DNA from: JANNBN01 sp963763885
GTDB taxonomy: Bacteria > Actinomycetota > Acidimicrobiia > Acidimicrobiales > JANYDT01
Length of the DNA: 64,000 bases
Assembly (NCBI GenBank): GCA_963763885.1
Contig: CAVXQD010000007.1
Location: 1,860,001 to 1,924,000, forward strand
Direction: 5' to 3'
In this document: piece after piece, positions 51,393 through 60,803 of the stretch
Numbering within the stretch: position 1 is the first letter of the stretch
How the letters are laid out: every line of letters begins with the position of its first letter
Made by a program: the position numbers and the translations under genes
The notes under the pieces: generated by a model
Databases searched by the model: none
What the model saw: only the letters and a program-made list of their open reading frames with translations
Told to the model about the DNA's origin: nothing

Positions 51393-52597
51393 GAAACTGC
51401 TGCGTCGAGGGCGTTAAGAAGCCGGGCGCTGCAACCAAGCATGTCGATGGGCGGTGCAATTTCTTCGACGATTCGTTTGGCCAGGGCTGCAAAAGCCGCT
51501 GCAACCGGTTCGCTTGATTGCAACGCCGCTGGTTCGCCGACGTCGCCGCCGCGGGACACGGAAGGCTCAATGGGAATTTGTGCCAACAGTGGCGTGCCTG
51601 TTTCCTGCGCGAGGCGACGGCCGCCGCCTTCGCCGAAGAGTGCGTGGGAGCGACCCTCTGGGTCGATGAACCAACTCATGTTTTCAATCACCCCAGCGAC
51701 GCGAAGGTAACTGCGGCGCGCCATGTCGGCAACGCGAATGGCAACCTTCTGGGCCGCAAGCGCTGGGGTGGTGACGATGAGCATCTCTGCGCGCGGCAGC
51801 AAACGACCCAGCGCCATCTGAACGTCGCCAGTTCCAGGAGGCATGTCGATCAGGAGGTAGTCCATGTTTCCCCAGCGAACCTTGGTGAGGAACTCTTCGA
51901 CTGCCTTGGCCAGCATGAGACCGCGCCACATGATGGCCTTGTCCTCGTCATCCACCACGAGGCCCATGGACACAACCTTGATGTGGCCGCCAGCCGTGCC
52001 GACAGCCCGAACGCTGGGCTCGATCTTGCCGCTGTCTCCGCCGAGGCGTCCCTCGAGGCCAAGCATGCGCGGGATGGAGAAGCCCCAGATGTCGGCATCC
52101 AGCACCCCCACTTGGTAACCGAGATCTGCAAGCGATGCCGCAAGGTTTGCCGTGACGCTGGATTTGCCGACCCCTCCCTTTCCCGAAGCGATTGCCAGTA
52201 CTCGAGTGCTGGCGGAAACTTCGGTGTCCGGGGCGTTGAGGCTGGCCTTGAGCCTGGCGCGTTGCATCACGTTTGTGCGCTGCGCCGCAGTGAGTTCTCC
52301 GAACGAGATGAGCACTCCGGTGACGCCTGGGATGGAAAGCACGCGTGTTTCGGTGTCCCGCTTGATTTGCCCCCGAAGTGGGCAGCCCGCGATGGTGAGC
52401 GCGATAACAACCTCTACCTGCCCGTCGTGGGCCACGGAGATTCGTTGCACCATTTCCAACTCGACGATGTCGGCGTTGAGTTCTGGGTCGATGACGCCTC
52501 GCAAGACCTGCCGGACATCGTCCTCCGTGGGGAGTTGCACAGGGGCTTCGTTGGCCTTGCCGGAGGCGGTGCCGTTGTGCGTGTTGGGGGAATCCAC
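51389..52597 (-). CDS. mrp: Mrp/ApbC Fe-S cluster carrier ATPase
   Basis: A 402-residue protein. N-terminal MIP18/DUF59 domain (VRQVLRGVIDPELNADIVELEMV) and C-terminal P-loop domain with IASGKGGVGKSSVTANLAASL, DADIWGFSIPRMLG and LLIDMPPGTGD. The CxxC of many Mrp proteins is absent (ENMSWFIDPEGRSHALFGEGGG), as is usual in actinobacteria. It loads Fe-S clusters on target proteins. It is divergent from erpA, 136 bases away, which fits a shared Fe-S role. Confidence 0.94.
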   Translation of the reverse strand: MDSPNTHNGTASGKANEAPVQLPTEDDVRQVLRGVIDPELNADIVELEMVQRISVAHDGQVEVVIALTIAGCPLRGQIKRDTETRVLSIPGVTGVLISFGELTAAQRTNVMQRARLKASLNAPDTEVSASTRVLAIASGKGGVGKSSVTANLAASLADLGYQVGVLDADIWGFSIPRMLGLEGRLGGDSGKIEPSVRAVGTAGGHIKVVSMGLVVDDEDKAIMWRGLMLAKAVEEFLTKVRWGNMDYLLIDMPPGTGDVQMALGRLLPRAEMLIVTTPALAAQKVAIRVADMARRSYLRVAGVIENMSWFIDPEGRSHALFGEGGGRRLAQETGTPLLAQIPIEPSVSRGGDVGEPAALQSSEPVAAAFAALAKRIVEEIAPPIDMLGCSARLLNALDAAVS

Positions 52598-52733
52598 AGC
52601 GAGAGGCTACCGGTGATGGTTTCACAACCAAACCGAGGAAATTCGGGAATCATCTGCCCGTGTGGCGTAGTTATGCAGTAGTGCCACTAGCCTGTGAATC
52701 CGTAGTGCCTCGCAACTTCGTAAAGGAACCAGT

Positions 52734-53111
52734 ATGAGCGTGCAAGACGCACCGACCCCCGTCAAGATCGGCATCGGCAAGAAAGCCGAAGGCATCCTGG
52801 TTACCGATGCTGCCGCAGCCAAAGTCGCCCAGCTTGTCGCCGCTGAGGGCGATACCTCTCTGGCCCTGCGCGTCGCAGTTCGGCCAGGTGGTTGCTCAGG
52901 CTTCTCCTACGAGATGTTCTTCGATGGTGATATCGCTGGAGACGACATCGTCAAGTCATTCGGCGACGTGCGTGTTGTCGTTGACCCAGCGTCGGCTCCA
53001 ATGCTTGTTGGCGCAACGCTGGATTATAAGGATGCGCTGCAGGGTGGTGGGTTCTCCATCGACAACCCAAATGCTTCGCGTTCCTGCGGTTGCGGCAACA
53101 GCTTCAGCTGA
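52734..53111 (+). CDS. erpA: A-type Fe-S cluster assembly protein
   Basis: A 125-residue HesB/IscA/ErpA-family carrier. Three conserved Cys are visible, one in RPGGCSGFSYEMFFD and two in SCGCGNSF, that hold the cluster. Its stop overlaps the RidA start (TGATG). The ErpA rather than IscA name is a best guess. Confidence 0.93.
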   Translation: MSVQDAPTPVKIGIGKKAEGILVTDAAAAKVAQLVAAEGDTSLALRVAVRPGGCSGFSYEMFFDGDIAGDDIVKSFGDVRVVVDPASAPMLVGATLDYKDALQGGGFSIDNPNASRSCGCGNSFS

Positions 53112-53485
53112 TGTCCAAGCCAGTCGGTCCGTACTCGCCAGTCCTCCGGGCCGGCGAGTGGGTCATTACGTCTGGGCAGCTTGGCCTCGCCGACGGTGCG
53201 CTGGTTGATGGCGGGGTGCCTGCGCAGACAGCGCAGATCTTCGCAAACGCCAAGGCCCTGTTGGAGTCTGCTGGCTCGTCGCTGGCCGACGTAGTCAAGT
53301 GCACGGTCTTCCTCACCGACATGGCTGATTTTGCTGCCATGAACGCCGCATATGTCGAGGGTTTCGGTGATCATGCGCCACGCCCAACTCGCTCCACTGT
53401 GGGCAACGTGACCATGGCGCTTGGCGCACTGGTTGAGATCGAGTTCTGGGCGTTCACCGGCGCTGGCGGGGTTACCCAGCCATGA
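53111..53485 (+). CDS. RidA-family protein (imine deaminase-like)
   Basis: Started at the ATG at 53111 (MSKPVGPYSPVLRAGEWVITSGQLGL), 124 residues. PVGPYSP, FTSGQ-like WVITSGQLG, VVKCTVFLTDMADFAAMNAAY and a late PTRSTVGNVTMALGALVEIE block fit the family, including the conserved Arg of RST/S. RidA hydrolyses reactive enamines/imines. It overlaps both neighbours. Confidence 0.92.
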   Translation: MSKPVGPYSPVLRAGEWVITSGQLGLADGALVDGGVPAQTAQIFANAKALLESAGSSLADVVKCTVFLTDMADFAAMNAAYVEGFGDHAPRPTRSTVGNVTMALGALVEIEFWAFTGAGGVTQP

Positions 53486-53652
53486 TCGGACCCATCCTTC
53501 TCGGGGTGTTCCTGTTGGTGCTGTTCCCCATCGGTATCAGCATGTCTGGGGCAGCGGTTGCCGCCCTGCACGGCGTGCTTGGCACCAAAGATGCCGAAGC
53601 TCGCCACGAAGGCTCAGAGCTCGTGGCGCTGTCTCGCTCCTCCAAACGCTGA
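53482..53652 (+). CDS. 56-residue single-helix membrane protein
   Basis: Short gene starting at the ATG that overlaps the RidA stop (ATGA). It encodes MIGPILLGVFLLVLFPIGIS, a clear transmembrane helix, then a polar tail ending SRSSKR. Coupling to ridA and erpA and a clean stop support a real gene, but no family is recognised. Confidence 0.6.
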   Translation: MIGPILLGVFLLVLFPIGISMSGAAVAALHGVLGTKDAEARHEGSELVALSRSSKR

Positions 53653-53692
53653 CTTTCGGATTCTCGCGTCAGATAAATCTCTTTGTGGGGTT

Positions 53693-54865
53693 TCAACAGG
53701 GAGTGAAGACCAGGGAAGTTTCGGTTCGGCCCGGTTCGGACCGAACCGTAAAGAGCCCGCCCAGACGGCGTGCCCGGGTTTGCAAGCTGACCATTCCTCG
53801 TCCCACGCGTTCAGGGTTGGCAACGTCGAATCCCCGTCCGTTGTCCGCGACAGTCACCGTGCATTGGCCGGTTTCGTCGAAGCTCATCGAAAAGGTGACG
53901 GACGTTGCGCCCGAGTGCCTGAGGGCGTTAGTAGTCATCTCCTGAATCGCTCGCAGCACTTGGACCGTTGGTTCGGCCGAGACAGATGGAAGGCGGAGGG
54001 GAACCACCCACTTAAGGTCAATCATGGCGGCATCGAATCGCGGTTGGATGCGGGCGCGCATCTCGGCAATCGCGAGATCGAATGACCGTGGCGTCGGGTC
54101 AAGCGAATCGACGATCAACTTGAGGTCGTCCAACGCCGACCCCAGCCCTTGCAGGAGCCTTTCCTCGTCGATCTGATGGGCCCGGACTTGCAACATCAGA
54201 CCCATCAGTTGGCTCCCAACGCCATCGTGCATGTCACCGAGAATTCGCTGTCGTTCCATGGTGCGGCCAGCCACCTCGAGGGCGTCTTGGGTGGCGGTGC
54301 GGTAGGACTCGTTACCGGTGACGACTAGCGCGATCGTGACGATGCTGACGAGAAACAGCGCCGTGCGGTGAACCGCTGCTGCATTTCCCTGCAAGTCATT
54401 GGTGACGGGAAGGCCGAGTTGTTCTCCGAAACTCAGCATGCCGATCTGCAAGAACGACAGTGCAGTCCAAAGAGCACCGGCTCGTCGACCAGACAGGACG
54501 TACATCGAGATAGGTGGAAAGAAGTTCCACATGATCATCGGCGAGTCGGAGCCGCCGGTGCGCAAACCAACCAGCAGAGTGGCAACCCAGATTGCAATGC
54601 TGACGACGGTTGCGACGGTGGTGAGCGGGACGTGTTGTGGCACGAGGACATGCACGATGAGGAGGGTGGTGGCGACACCACTGAATGCAAAACCCGAAAT
54701 TTGCGAGCCACCCCATCCGTAGAGAAGTGCAATGAAATATGCGAATGCGATACCGACACGCGTTAACGCCACACCTGCCGGGGTTGCGCGTTGCAACATG
54801 ACCGGCTGACCGTCGTCGCCAATTGTTGCGACCGGTTGGAACCTGCTGGGGGCATGGTCGCTCAT
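53693..54865 (-). CDS. Membrane sensor histidine kinase (NarL-partner type)
   Basis: A 390-residue kinase with about five membrane helices in the first 190 residues, a HisKA_3 dimerisation region with ERQRILGDMHDGVGSQLMGLM (phospho-His), and an HATPase domain (EMTTNALRHSGATSVTFSM, DNGRGFDVANPERVGRGMVSL). No large external sensor domain is present, so the signal is likely sensed in the membrane. It overlaps the regulator gene by ATGA. Confidence 0.92.
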   Translation of the reverse strand: MSDHAPSRFQPVATIGDDGQPVMLQRATPAGVALTRVGIAFAYFIALLYGWGGSQISGFAFSGVATTLLIVHVLVPQHVPLTTVATVVSIAIWVATLLVGLRTGGSDSPMIMWNFFPPISMYVLSGRRAGALWTALSFLQIGMLSFGEQLGLPVTNDLQGNAAAVHRTALFLVSIVTIALVVTGNESYRTATQDALEVAGRTMERQRILGDMHDGVGSQLMGLMLQVRAHQIDEERLLQGLGSALDDLKLIVDSLDPTPRSFDLAIAEMRARIQPRFDAAMIDLKWVVPLRLPSVSAEPTVQVLRAIQEMTTNALRHSGATSVTFSMSFDETGQCTVTVADNGRGFDVANPERVGRGMVSLQTRARRLGGLFTVRSEPGRTETSLVFTPC

Positions 54866-55587
54866 TTTGGCGCGAGGTCGATCAACCCGGATTGCAGCGC
54901 CTTGAACACTGCCTCACCGCGTGAGTTCACAGACAACTTGCGATAAATGGCCTGCACGTGGTCCGCGACGGTGTGCAGCGAAATCTGAAAAGCGGAAGCA
55001 ACTTCTTTGAACGGTTTGCCGGCGGCAAGCAATTCGAGTACCTGGACTTCACGTGGCGTGAGCACCGCGGCGGGTCGAGTTGCAGGACGTCGTGGTGCTG
55101 ATTGCAAACGCTGCAAAATGTGGCTGGCGATGGCCGGGCTGAGTGGTGCGCCGCCATCGAGAACGATTCGGATTGCGTTGGTGAGATCCGTTGGGGTGGC
55201 GTCTTTCAGAAGGTATCCGTTGGCGCCGTCTTCGATTGCTCGCACTACATTGCGAACGTCTCCGAACACACTAATCACGATCACTTTCGTGGCGTCTGCT
55301 GGCCGTTCACGGCGTTCCGCCAATAGCTCGAGACCGCTTCCGTCCGGTAGGCCAAGATCCAGGAGGAGGATGTTGGGCGGGTCGGATTCGAGTAACTGCC
55401 TGGCGCCGGCAAGAGTTCCTGCCGTGCCAATAACGTTGAAGCCGGGCACGTTGCTGACCGTCTCGCGCAACATTGCCATCAAGATCGGGTCGTCTTCCAC
55501 GATCGCAATATTCACGATTTCGGTGCCCTGCGTCTCAGAAGACTCGCCGTCACGCGCGGCTGTTTCTGGTTCTTGCCCGGTACTCAT
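54862..55587 (-). CDS. NarL/FixJ-type response regulator
   Basis: A 241-residue regulator. Receiver: IAIVEDDPILMAMLRETV, phospho-Asp in ILLLDLGLPDGSGLE, Lys in GYLLKDATP. C-terminal LuxR HTH: LTPREVQVLELLAAGKPFKEVASAFQISLHTVADHVQAIYRKL. The first 25 residues are a polar extension. It is transcribed first in the operon with the kinase, and divergently from the exported protein at 55678. Confidence 0.93.
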   Translation of the reverse strand: MSTGQEPETAARDGESSETQGTEIVNIAIVEDDPILMAMLRETVSNVPGFNVIGTAGTLAGARQLLESDPPNILLLDLGLPDGSGLELLAERRERPADATKVIVISVFGDVRNVVRAIEDGANGYLLKDATPTDLTNAIRIVLDGGAPLSPAIASHILQRLQSAPRRPATRPAAVLTPREVQVLELLAAGKPFKEVASAFQISLHTVADHVQAIYRKLSVNSRGEAVFKALQSGLIDLAPK

Positions 55588-55677
55588 CTGCCGAGGCTCT
55601 CATTGATCGCTGGCTTGGTGCCACCAGCAATGAAGGGGGTAGTCACGCAACGTGGCCGGTTCGTATGTTCACTTGCC

Positions 55678-56490
55678 ATGAAACGACTTACCTTTCCCAA
55701 ATCCGTTCTCCTCATGTCCATCCTTGTCGGGACGTCAACGATGGCGATGCCACAAGCGAGCCAAGCGGCGTCGGGCAGCAACCTTGCGGTTGCCTGGACG
55801 ACCCCTGGCACCGTTTTGGCCAGTGCTACCGCTCGCTACGAAGTGCGAGTAGCCAACACCGGCAACCGCAACTCGTCTGCGACTACTACCGTCCAAGTCA
55901 CCCTTCCAATCACTGCCAACTCCCCGTCCCCCAGGGTAATGGGCACCGTCTCGAATTTGACAACCGGTTGCTCCGTTGTCCAACTCAAGATCACCTGTGC
56001 GATCGGGTCCATCCCCCGCTTCGGGGGCGTTGGGACCATTGCGTTCGACATGGCCCTCCCCGTCAAGGCCGGCGCTCTCAATTTCGCTGCGACCGTTTCG
56101 GCGGCGAACAATCTCAACGCCGCAAACAACTCTTCCTCCTTCACTGCGTCGCAGAGCTACCACACGGTGTCTGATGCGGCACCGGCGGATCTCACGGTCA
56201 CGTCGTGCTCAGGGTCATCGTCTTTGACGTCCTTCTTCGAATGCGTTTCGGGTTCCACGATGCAACACCAGGTGCGGATGGCCCCTGGTGGGGTCCTCGA
56301 CTTTTCGATCACCCCTGCGGATTACACGGGCTCCTGGGCGGTTGCGGGAACGCAGCTGACAATGACGTACCTGAGTCCAGAAGGCGACGCGGTCACCTTT
56401 GTTGGTCAAGGTGCTTCGGCGAATTGCTGGGAGGGTCCGATGATCTTCTCCAGCACGAGCCGGGCCATCTATCGGGTGTGTCGCCCGTAA
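55678..56490 (+). CDS. Exported DUF11-like protein
   Basis: Started at the ATG at 55678 (MKRLTFPKSVLLMSILVG), 270 residues with a signal peptide ending about MPQASQA. The next 120 residues form a DUF11-like beta domain (NLAVAWTTPGTVLASATARYEVRVANTGNRNSSATTTVQVTLP). The last 100 residues hold paired Cys (SCSGSSSLTSFFECV ... NCWEGPM ... VCRP), probably disulfides. A surface or secreted role is likely; divergence from the two-component genes suggests it may be their target. Confidence 0.75.
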   Translation: MKRLTFPKSVLLMSILVGTSTMAMPQASQAASGSNLAVAWTTPGTVLASATARYEVRVANTGNRNSSATTTVQVTLPITANSPSPRVMGTVSNLTTGCSVVQLKITCAIGSIPRFGGVGTIAFDMALPVKAGALNFAATVSAANNLNAANNSSSFTASQSYHTVSDAAPADLTVTSCSGSSSLTSFFECVSGSTMQHQVRMAPGGVLDFSITPADYTGSWAVAGTQLTMTYLSPEGDAVTFVGQGASANCWEGPMIFSSTSRAIYRVCRP

Positions 56491-56522
56491 GGGGCCTGGT
56501 TTTCAGTACGGAGAAAGTGAAA

Positions 56523-56548
56523 GCGCCCCTGTCGACGGACAGGGGCGC
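56523..56548 (+). terminator. Strong hairpin after the DUF11-like gene
   Basis: Perfect 11-bp stem GCGCCCCTGTC (56523-56533) and GACAGGGGCGC (56538-56548) with a GACG loop. There is no T-run; the next gene starts at 56608. Confidence 0.65.
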
Positions 56549-56607
56549 AGCGCGTGCCGCCAGACTCTTCACGTTGGCTTCAGGCGGTGTTCCTTATCCT
56601 GCGGCGC

Positions 56608-57864
56608 ATGTCAGAAACTCCGCATGCCGCAGCGGCTCACGCGCTGCGTCGACTCACTTTCGGGCCGACGGCCGAACTGGTGGACCGTTTCGCTGCCGAT
56701 GGACCAAGTGCGCTTGGGGCGGCCATTGAGTTTGCCTTGGATGCGCCGGGCCTTCCGGCTCAGCCGTCACGGGTGAACAAGGACGACTGGGATCCCGTAC
56801 TCAACGGGTGGGTGCAGAACCTCCGAGACCCTGCCGGTGGCGTGCACGAGAAGATGACGTGGTTCTGGCACGGGCACTTCGCGGTGTCGGCGGTGAAAGT
56901 CAGCAATCAGGCGATCATGCATGGACAGCAACGTCTCCTGCGTGACCATGCGCTGGGGAACTTCAGAGACCTGTTCCGAGCCGTTATCCATGACCCGGCG
57001 ATGCTGCTGTACCTCGACGCGTCGTACTCCAACGTTTCCTCACCCAACGAAAACCTGGCCAGGGAATCCATGGAGCTGTTCACCCTTGGCAGAGACCAGT
57101 ACACCGAAGCCGACGTCAAAGCCGGAGCGCTGGTGCTGGCGGGCTTCGAGGTCGACTACGAGACAGCTGCCGTACGTTTCAACCAAGACGCGGCGCTTGG
57201 CGGAGAAGTGGTTCTGTTGGGCCGACGTGGTCGTCTGCGCGCAGATGACATGGTCGATATTCTCTGCGCGCATAAGGCATGTGCACCGTTCATCGTAGGA
57301 AAGGTGTTCCGGTACTTCGTCGGTGTTGCTCCGTCTCCGGAGCGGTTGGCTGAACTTGCTGGGCTGTTCAGCGCGGCAGATCTGGAGATCCGCCCGCTGG
57401 TCGAGGCCATTGTTCGCGGCCCTGAGTTTGCCTCCTTCAGGTTCAACAGACCCCGATACGCAATCGAGTGGTTCACCGCTGCGTTGCACGCAGTAGGGCC
57501 GTTGCGAGAAGACCAAGACCAGAACATCTGGCCGTGGACGTTGGACCAACTTGACCAGCTGCCTGGACAGCCGCCAAACGTCGCAGGATGGCCCGCCGGG
57601 ACCAAGTGGTTGTCCGCCAGCCAACAACTCACTCGGGCGGCATATGTCTGGGCGCTCAGCGAGCGGATGCAGCCGATCGATGCCGATGGGCGCAGCTTGG
57701 TGAACGCAGTCATGCAGCGATGCTGTCTTCACCAAGTCAGCGCAGCCTCCCGTGCGACGTTGGAGCAGGCGGCGATTGCGGTGGCCGGTGCGGCTGACGC
57801 GATGTCTGTGTCCCGCCGATTAGTGACCGCAGCGTTGACCACTCCGGAGTTCGCACTCGCATGA
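56608..57864 (+). CDS. DUF1800-family protein
   Basis: Started at the ATG at 56608 (MSETPHAAAAHALRRLTFGPT), 418 residues; an in-frame GTG at 56554 is possible. ALRRLTFGPTAELVDRF, KMTWFWHGHF, LYLDASYSNVSSPNENLARESMELFTLG and the late QPPNVAGWPAGTKWL are family hallmarks. Function is unknown; it nearly always accompanies a DUF1501 protein, as here, coupled by ATGA. Confidence 0.9.
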   Translation: MSETPHAAAAHALRRLTFGPTAELVDRFAADGPSALGAAIEFALDAPGLPAQPSRVNKDDWDPVLNGWVQNLRDPAGGVHEKMTWFWHGHFAVSAVKVSNQAIMHGQQRLLRDHALGNFRDLFRAVIHDPAMLLYLDASYSNVSSPNENLARESMELFTLGRDQYTEADVKAGALVLAGFEVDYETAAVRFNQDAALGGEVVLLGRRGRLRADDMVDILCAHKACAPFIVGKVFRYFVGVAPSPERLAELAGLFSAADLEIRPLVEAIVRGPEFASFRFNRPRYAIEWFTAALHAVGPLREDQDQNIWPWTLDQLDQLPGQPPNVAGWPAGTKWLSASQQLTRAAYVWALSERMQPIDADGRSLVNAVMQRCCLHQVSAASRATLEQAAIAVAGAADAMSVSRRLVTAALTTPEFALA

Positions 57865-59252
57865 ACGGCCACACTCCTCCTCGTCAATCAAACGGCACAA
57901 ACCGGCAACCGCGGCGAGCGAATTCGCCGTGGAACGGCGCCGAACTTGGCACCGTCCCCACCATCTCCCGCAGGGCGCTACTTGCCGCCGTTGGTGTGGG
58001 GAGCGCTTCTGTCGCGGTCGGCTGTTCAACAGGCTTGGGGTCCGCCGCCCAATCAACGTCGTTACAAGCCGGGTCCAAGGGACCCGACAGCGGAGCGTCA
58101 TCAACGGTTGGCAAGCAAGCCAGTCAAAAGGCGGGAAAGGGAACCGGTCGCTTTCTTGTTGTAGTTGAGCTGGGCGGAGGCATCGACGGGTTTGCAACCT
58201 TGGTTCCGTATGGCGACAGCACGTTCCGCAAGTTGCGAGAGCGCATCTGGATTGACCCAAAGGAGCTCGACCCCATCGACGAGAAGTACGCAGTCCCCAA
58301 AGGCCTCAGCGTTGTGAAGGACCGCCTAGCGTTTGTAGAGGGTCTTGGCGTCGCGAAGCCTGACCTCTCGCACTTTGAGATGATGCGGCGTTGGTGGCTT
58401 GGAGATGCAGACGGAACCGCCGCTGTCACAACCGGGTTTCTGGGCCGCTGCTGCGATCAGTTGGCGGGCGGTGAACCCATCACGGGTTTGAGTGTTGGAG
58501 GAGGGTCAACGCCGGCGCTCTTGGCGGACAAAGCAGCAACGGTGTCGCTTCCCGCCCTGGAACTGGTCAAAGGTATTGCGAAGCCCGAGCCGGGCGAAGA
58601 CCGGTTGCGTAAGACACTGCTGATGGGCGCAACGGAGACAAACGGAACCGAGCTTGGCGTTGGGGCCGACGCCGACCGACTCGCATCCATAGCGCGCGCC
58701 AACCTGGGCAGTGGGCTGGACCTTCTGCGACACTTCGGCCGGCTGGAGGACGGGGTGGACGAGCGTTACCCTGAAGGCAATCAACTGGCGGGTTCGTTTT
58801 CCCTGGTGAAGCAGTTGATCTCCTTGGACTCTGGGATGCAGGTATTCCACATCCCTTGGGGGAGTTTTGATACGCACGCAGATCAAGTTGGCAATCACTT
58901 GGCGCAAATGGATCAGTTCGGTGCAGCGCTTGGCGCGTTCCTCGATGACCTTGCGGACGCGGGCCTGGGCGACCGGGTTCTCGTCGCAACCACCAGCGAG
59001 TTTGGGCGCCGGGCCGAAGCGTCCGGCAGCGGCACGGACCACGGAACGGCTTCAACGATGATGCTTGCCGGAGCGGTCAACGCGGGACGTTACGGGCAGG
59101 CACCGAACTTTGCGAAACGAGACGCGGACGGCAACGTCCTAGCAACGACGGGGCTGTCGGACTACTACGCCACGCTTGCGTCATGGATGGGGTTGAACGC
59201 CTCTGACGTACTGACCGGTGGGACGCCGATCGACTCGGTCCTGCGGTCCTAA
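57861..59252 (+). CDS. DUF1501-family protein, Tat-type exported
   Basis: A 463-residue sulfatase-fold-like protein. TISRRALLAAVGVGSASVAVGC has the twin Arg and a possible lipobox ending in Cys. VVVELGGGIDGFATLVPYGD, HFEMMRRWWLGD and TTSEFGRRAEASGSGTDHGTASTMMLAG, with the metal-binding DHG, are typical. With its DUF1800 partner it is thought to act outside the cell; substrate unknown. Confidence 0.9.
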   Translation: MNGHTPPRQSNGTNRQPRRANSPWNGAELGTVPTISRRALLAAVGVGSASVAVGCSTGLGSAAQSTSLQAGSKGPDSGASSTVGKQASQKAGKGTGRFLVVVELGGGIDGFATLVPYGDSTFRKLRERIWIDPKELDPIDEKYAVPKGLSVVKDRLAFVEGLGVAKPDLSHFEMMRRWWLGDADGTAAVTTGFLGRCCDQLAGGEPITGLSVGGGSTPALLADKAATVSLPALELVKGIAKPEPGEDRLRKTLLMGATETNGTELGVGADADRLASIARANLGSGLDLLRHFGRLEDGVDERYPEGNQLAGSFSLVKQLISLDSGMQVFHIPWGSFDTHADQVGNHLAQMDQFGAALGAFLDDLADAGLGDRVLVATTSEFGRRAEASGSGTDHGTASTMMLAGAVNAGRYGQAPNFAKRDADGNVLATTGLSDYYATLASWMGLNASDVLTGGTPIDSVLRS

Positions 59253-59257
59253 ACAGC

Positions 59258-59734
59258 TCAGGGCAGCTTTCTATTGGCCTGGGTACGCAGTGCCAGTAGG
59301 TACGCCCGAGTTTCAGGGGCCAGTTCGTCGAGCGCTGCGGCGACGGCCACCGCTAATGCCTCGCCGGAAGGGTCGCCGTCAACAATCCACTTTTCAGTGT
59401 CTTCCTCTTCAACCTGGACCGCCCCTTCCACGGACCGCAAAGCCGAACCGATAGCTGTCCGAAGTCGCGACTCCAACGGTTCCCGGCGCACAAACTCCAT
59501 CGCCCCGACAAGTACTTGCCACTGCCAAGGACCCTGCGCGGAGATCCGGATTACTTCGATTCCTCGGACGTCGGGCTCTGTAGTCCAACGAATCCATGCC
59601 TCAACGCCGTCCACTTCGTCGTCGGGTACCCGGGTCACAAATTCTGAAGTCGGCTGCGGGACCGGTTGCGATGGACTGGGGTCGGCGACAGACGGAGACG
59701 GACGGTCGAATAGTCGCTTGAAGAAAGAGGTCAT
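59258..59734 (-). CDS. Uncharacterised 158-residue protein
   Basis: I do not recognise a family. The start MTSFFKRLFDRPSPSVADPSPSQPVPQPTS is a basic amphipathic stretch and Pro/Ser linker, followed by an alpha-beta domain (VEAWIRWTTEPDVRGIEVIRISAQGPWQWQVLVGAMEF) and a helical C-terminus. It converges on the DUF1501 gene with 5 bases between. Confidence 0.6.
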   Translation of the reverse strand: MTSFFKRLFDRPSPSVADPSPSQPVPQPTSEFVTRVPDDEVDGVEAWIRWTTEPDVRGIEVIRISAQGPWQWQVLVGAMEFVRREPLESRLRTAIGSALRSVEGAVQVEEEDTEKWIVDGDPSGEALAVAVAAALDELAPETRAYLLALRTQANRKLP

Positions 59735-59805
59735 CGTTCAGCGTGCCATGTCGACATGCGTGTCACACAACGCCTGTCACGCATCGCAATTCAAAGTCAG
59801 ACGAG

Positions 59806-60699
59806 TTACGGCGATTCCAACGAGGCAATTGCTTCGCGAATGATCTCGGCCCGAGGTGCCATGCCTGGAAGCTGCACAGGCGGTGCGGGGTTGATTCCCT
59901 CTCCGATGGTGTGAAAGCGGTGCATTGCTTGCTCCACAAACTCCGGATGCGGGAAGACCCAATACCGATTCTCGCGGATGGACTCCAGCACGAGGTCTGC
60001 GACGAACCCGGGTTGCGTGCCTTCGTCGATGACCCGTCGGGTCTGCGCAGTGAGAGCCACCTGCAGGGGTGTGGCAACCGGAGCTGACCCGAGTTCCTCT
60101 GGCCAGTTGCGCATGGAGTCCATGATGCCCGTGCGAACCCATCCAGGGCATAAGCAGCTCACACCAACTTTTGCATTCATCGTCAGCAGGGTGTTGTTGA
60201 GGTTTTCGGTCAGCGCAACCACGGCGTGCTTGCTTGCGTCGTACGGCGCAGAGGTAACGGGGTACAGCCCAGCGATGGAGGCGGTGTTGACGATGTGGCC
60301 ACCGTTTTCCAACAGGTGTGGCAGGAACGCTCGCACGCCGTGCACCACTCCCCAGAAGTTGACGCCCATCACCCAGTCCCAACTGGCCACCGGGCCAAAC
60401 CAAGGGTCACCTGCGCCTCCGACGCCTGCGTTGTTGCAGACCACGTGCACGGCGCCGAAGCGCTCCAGCGTGGCTGCTGCCAATGCCTGCACGTCGGCTT
60501 CCTTGCTGACATCGGTGCGCACACTGCACACCGGAACACCCAGTTCGGTGATGCGTGCTACGGCCGTGGCAAGTGCATCTACCTGCACGTCGGCGAGGAC
60601 GATGGACAGCCCAGCGCGTGCAAACGACTCAGCTAACGCAAGACCAATCCCGCTGGCACCTCCCGTGACCACTGCAATTTGGCCCTTGATCAGCTCCAT
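59806..60699 (-). CDS. Short-chain dehydrogenase/reductase
   Basis: A 297-residue classical SDR. AVVTGGASGIGLALAESFARAG is the nucleotide loop, VCNNAGVGG the NNAG motif, and NTASIAGLYPVTSAPYDASKHAVV holds the Ser and YxxxK catalytic set. The acidic residue after strand 2 (VLADVQVDAL) suggests NAD. It may belong to the catabolic genes downstream. Confidence 0.9.
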   Translation of the reverse strand: MELIKGQIAVVTGGASGIGLALAESFARAGLSIVLADVQVDALATAVARITELGVPVCSVRTDVSKEADVQALAAATLERFGAVHVVCNNAGVGGAGDPWFGPVASWDWVMGVNFWGVVHGVRAFLPHLLENGGHIVNTASIAGLYPVTSAPYDASKHAVVALTENLNNTLLTMNAKVGVSCLCPGWVRTGIMDSMRNWPEELGSAPVATPLQVALTAQTRRVIDEGTQPGFVADLVLESIRENRYWVFPHPEFVEQAMHRFHTIGEGINPAPPVQLPGMAPRAEIIREAIASLESP

Positions 60700-60803
60700 G
60701 GCGTCCTCCGTTTGGGTCGAGAAACGAGACGCTATCCCAGGGCCTCAAAAGAGACGCGAGTCGGAGCTACCCATGAGACGGGTGCGACGCTGAGCGAGAC
60801 GAC

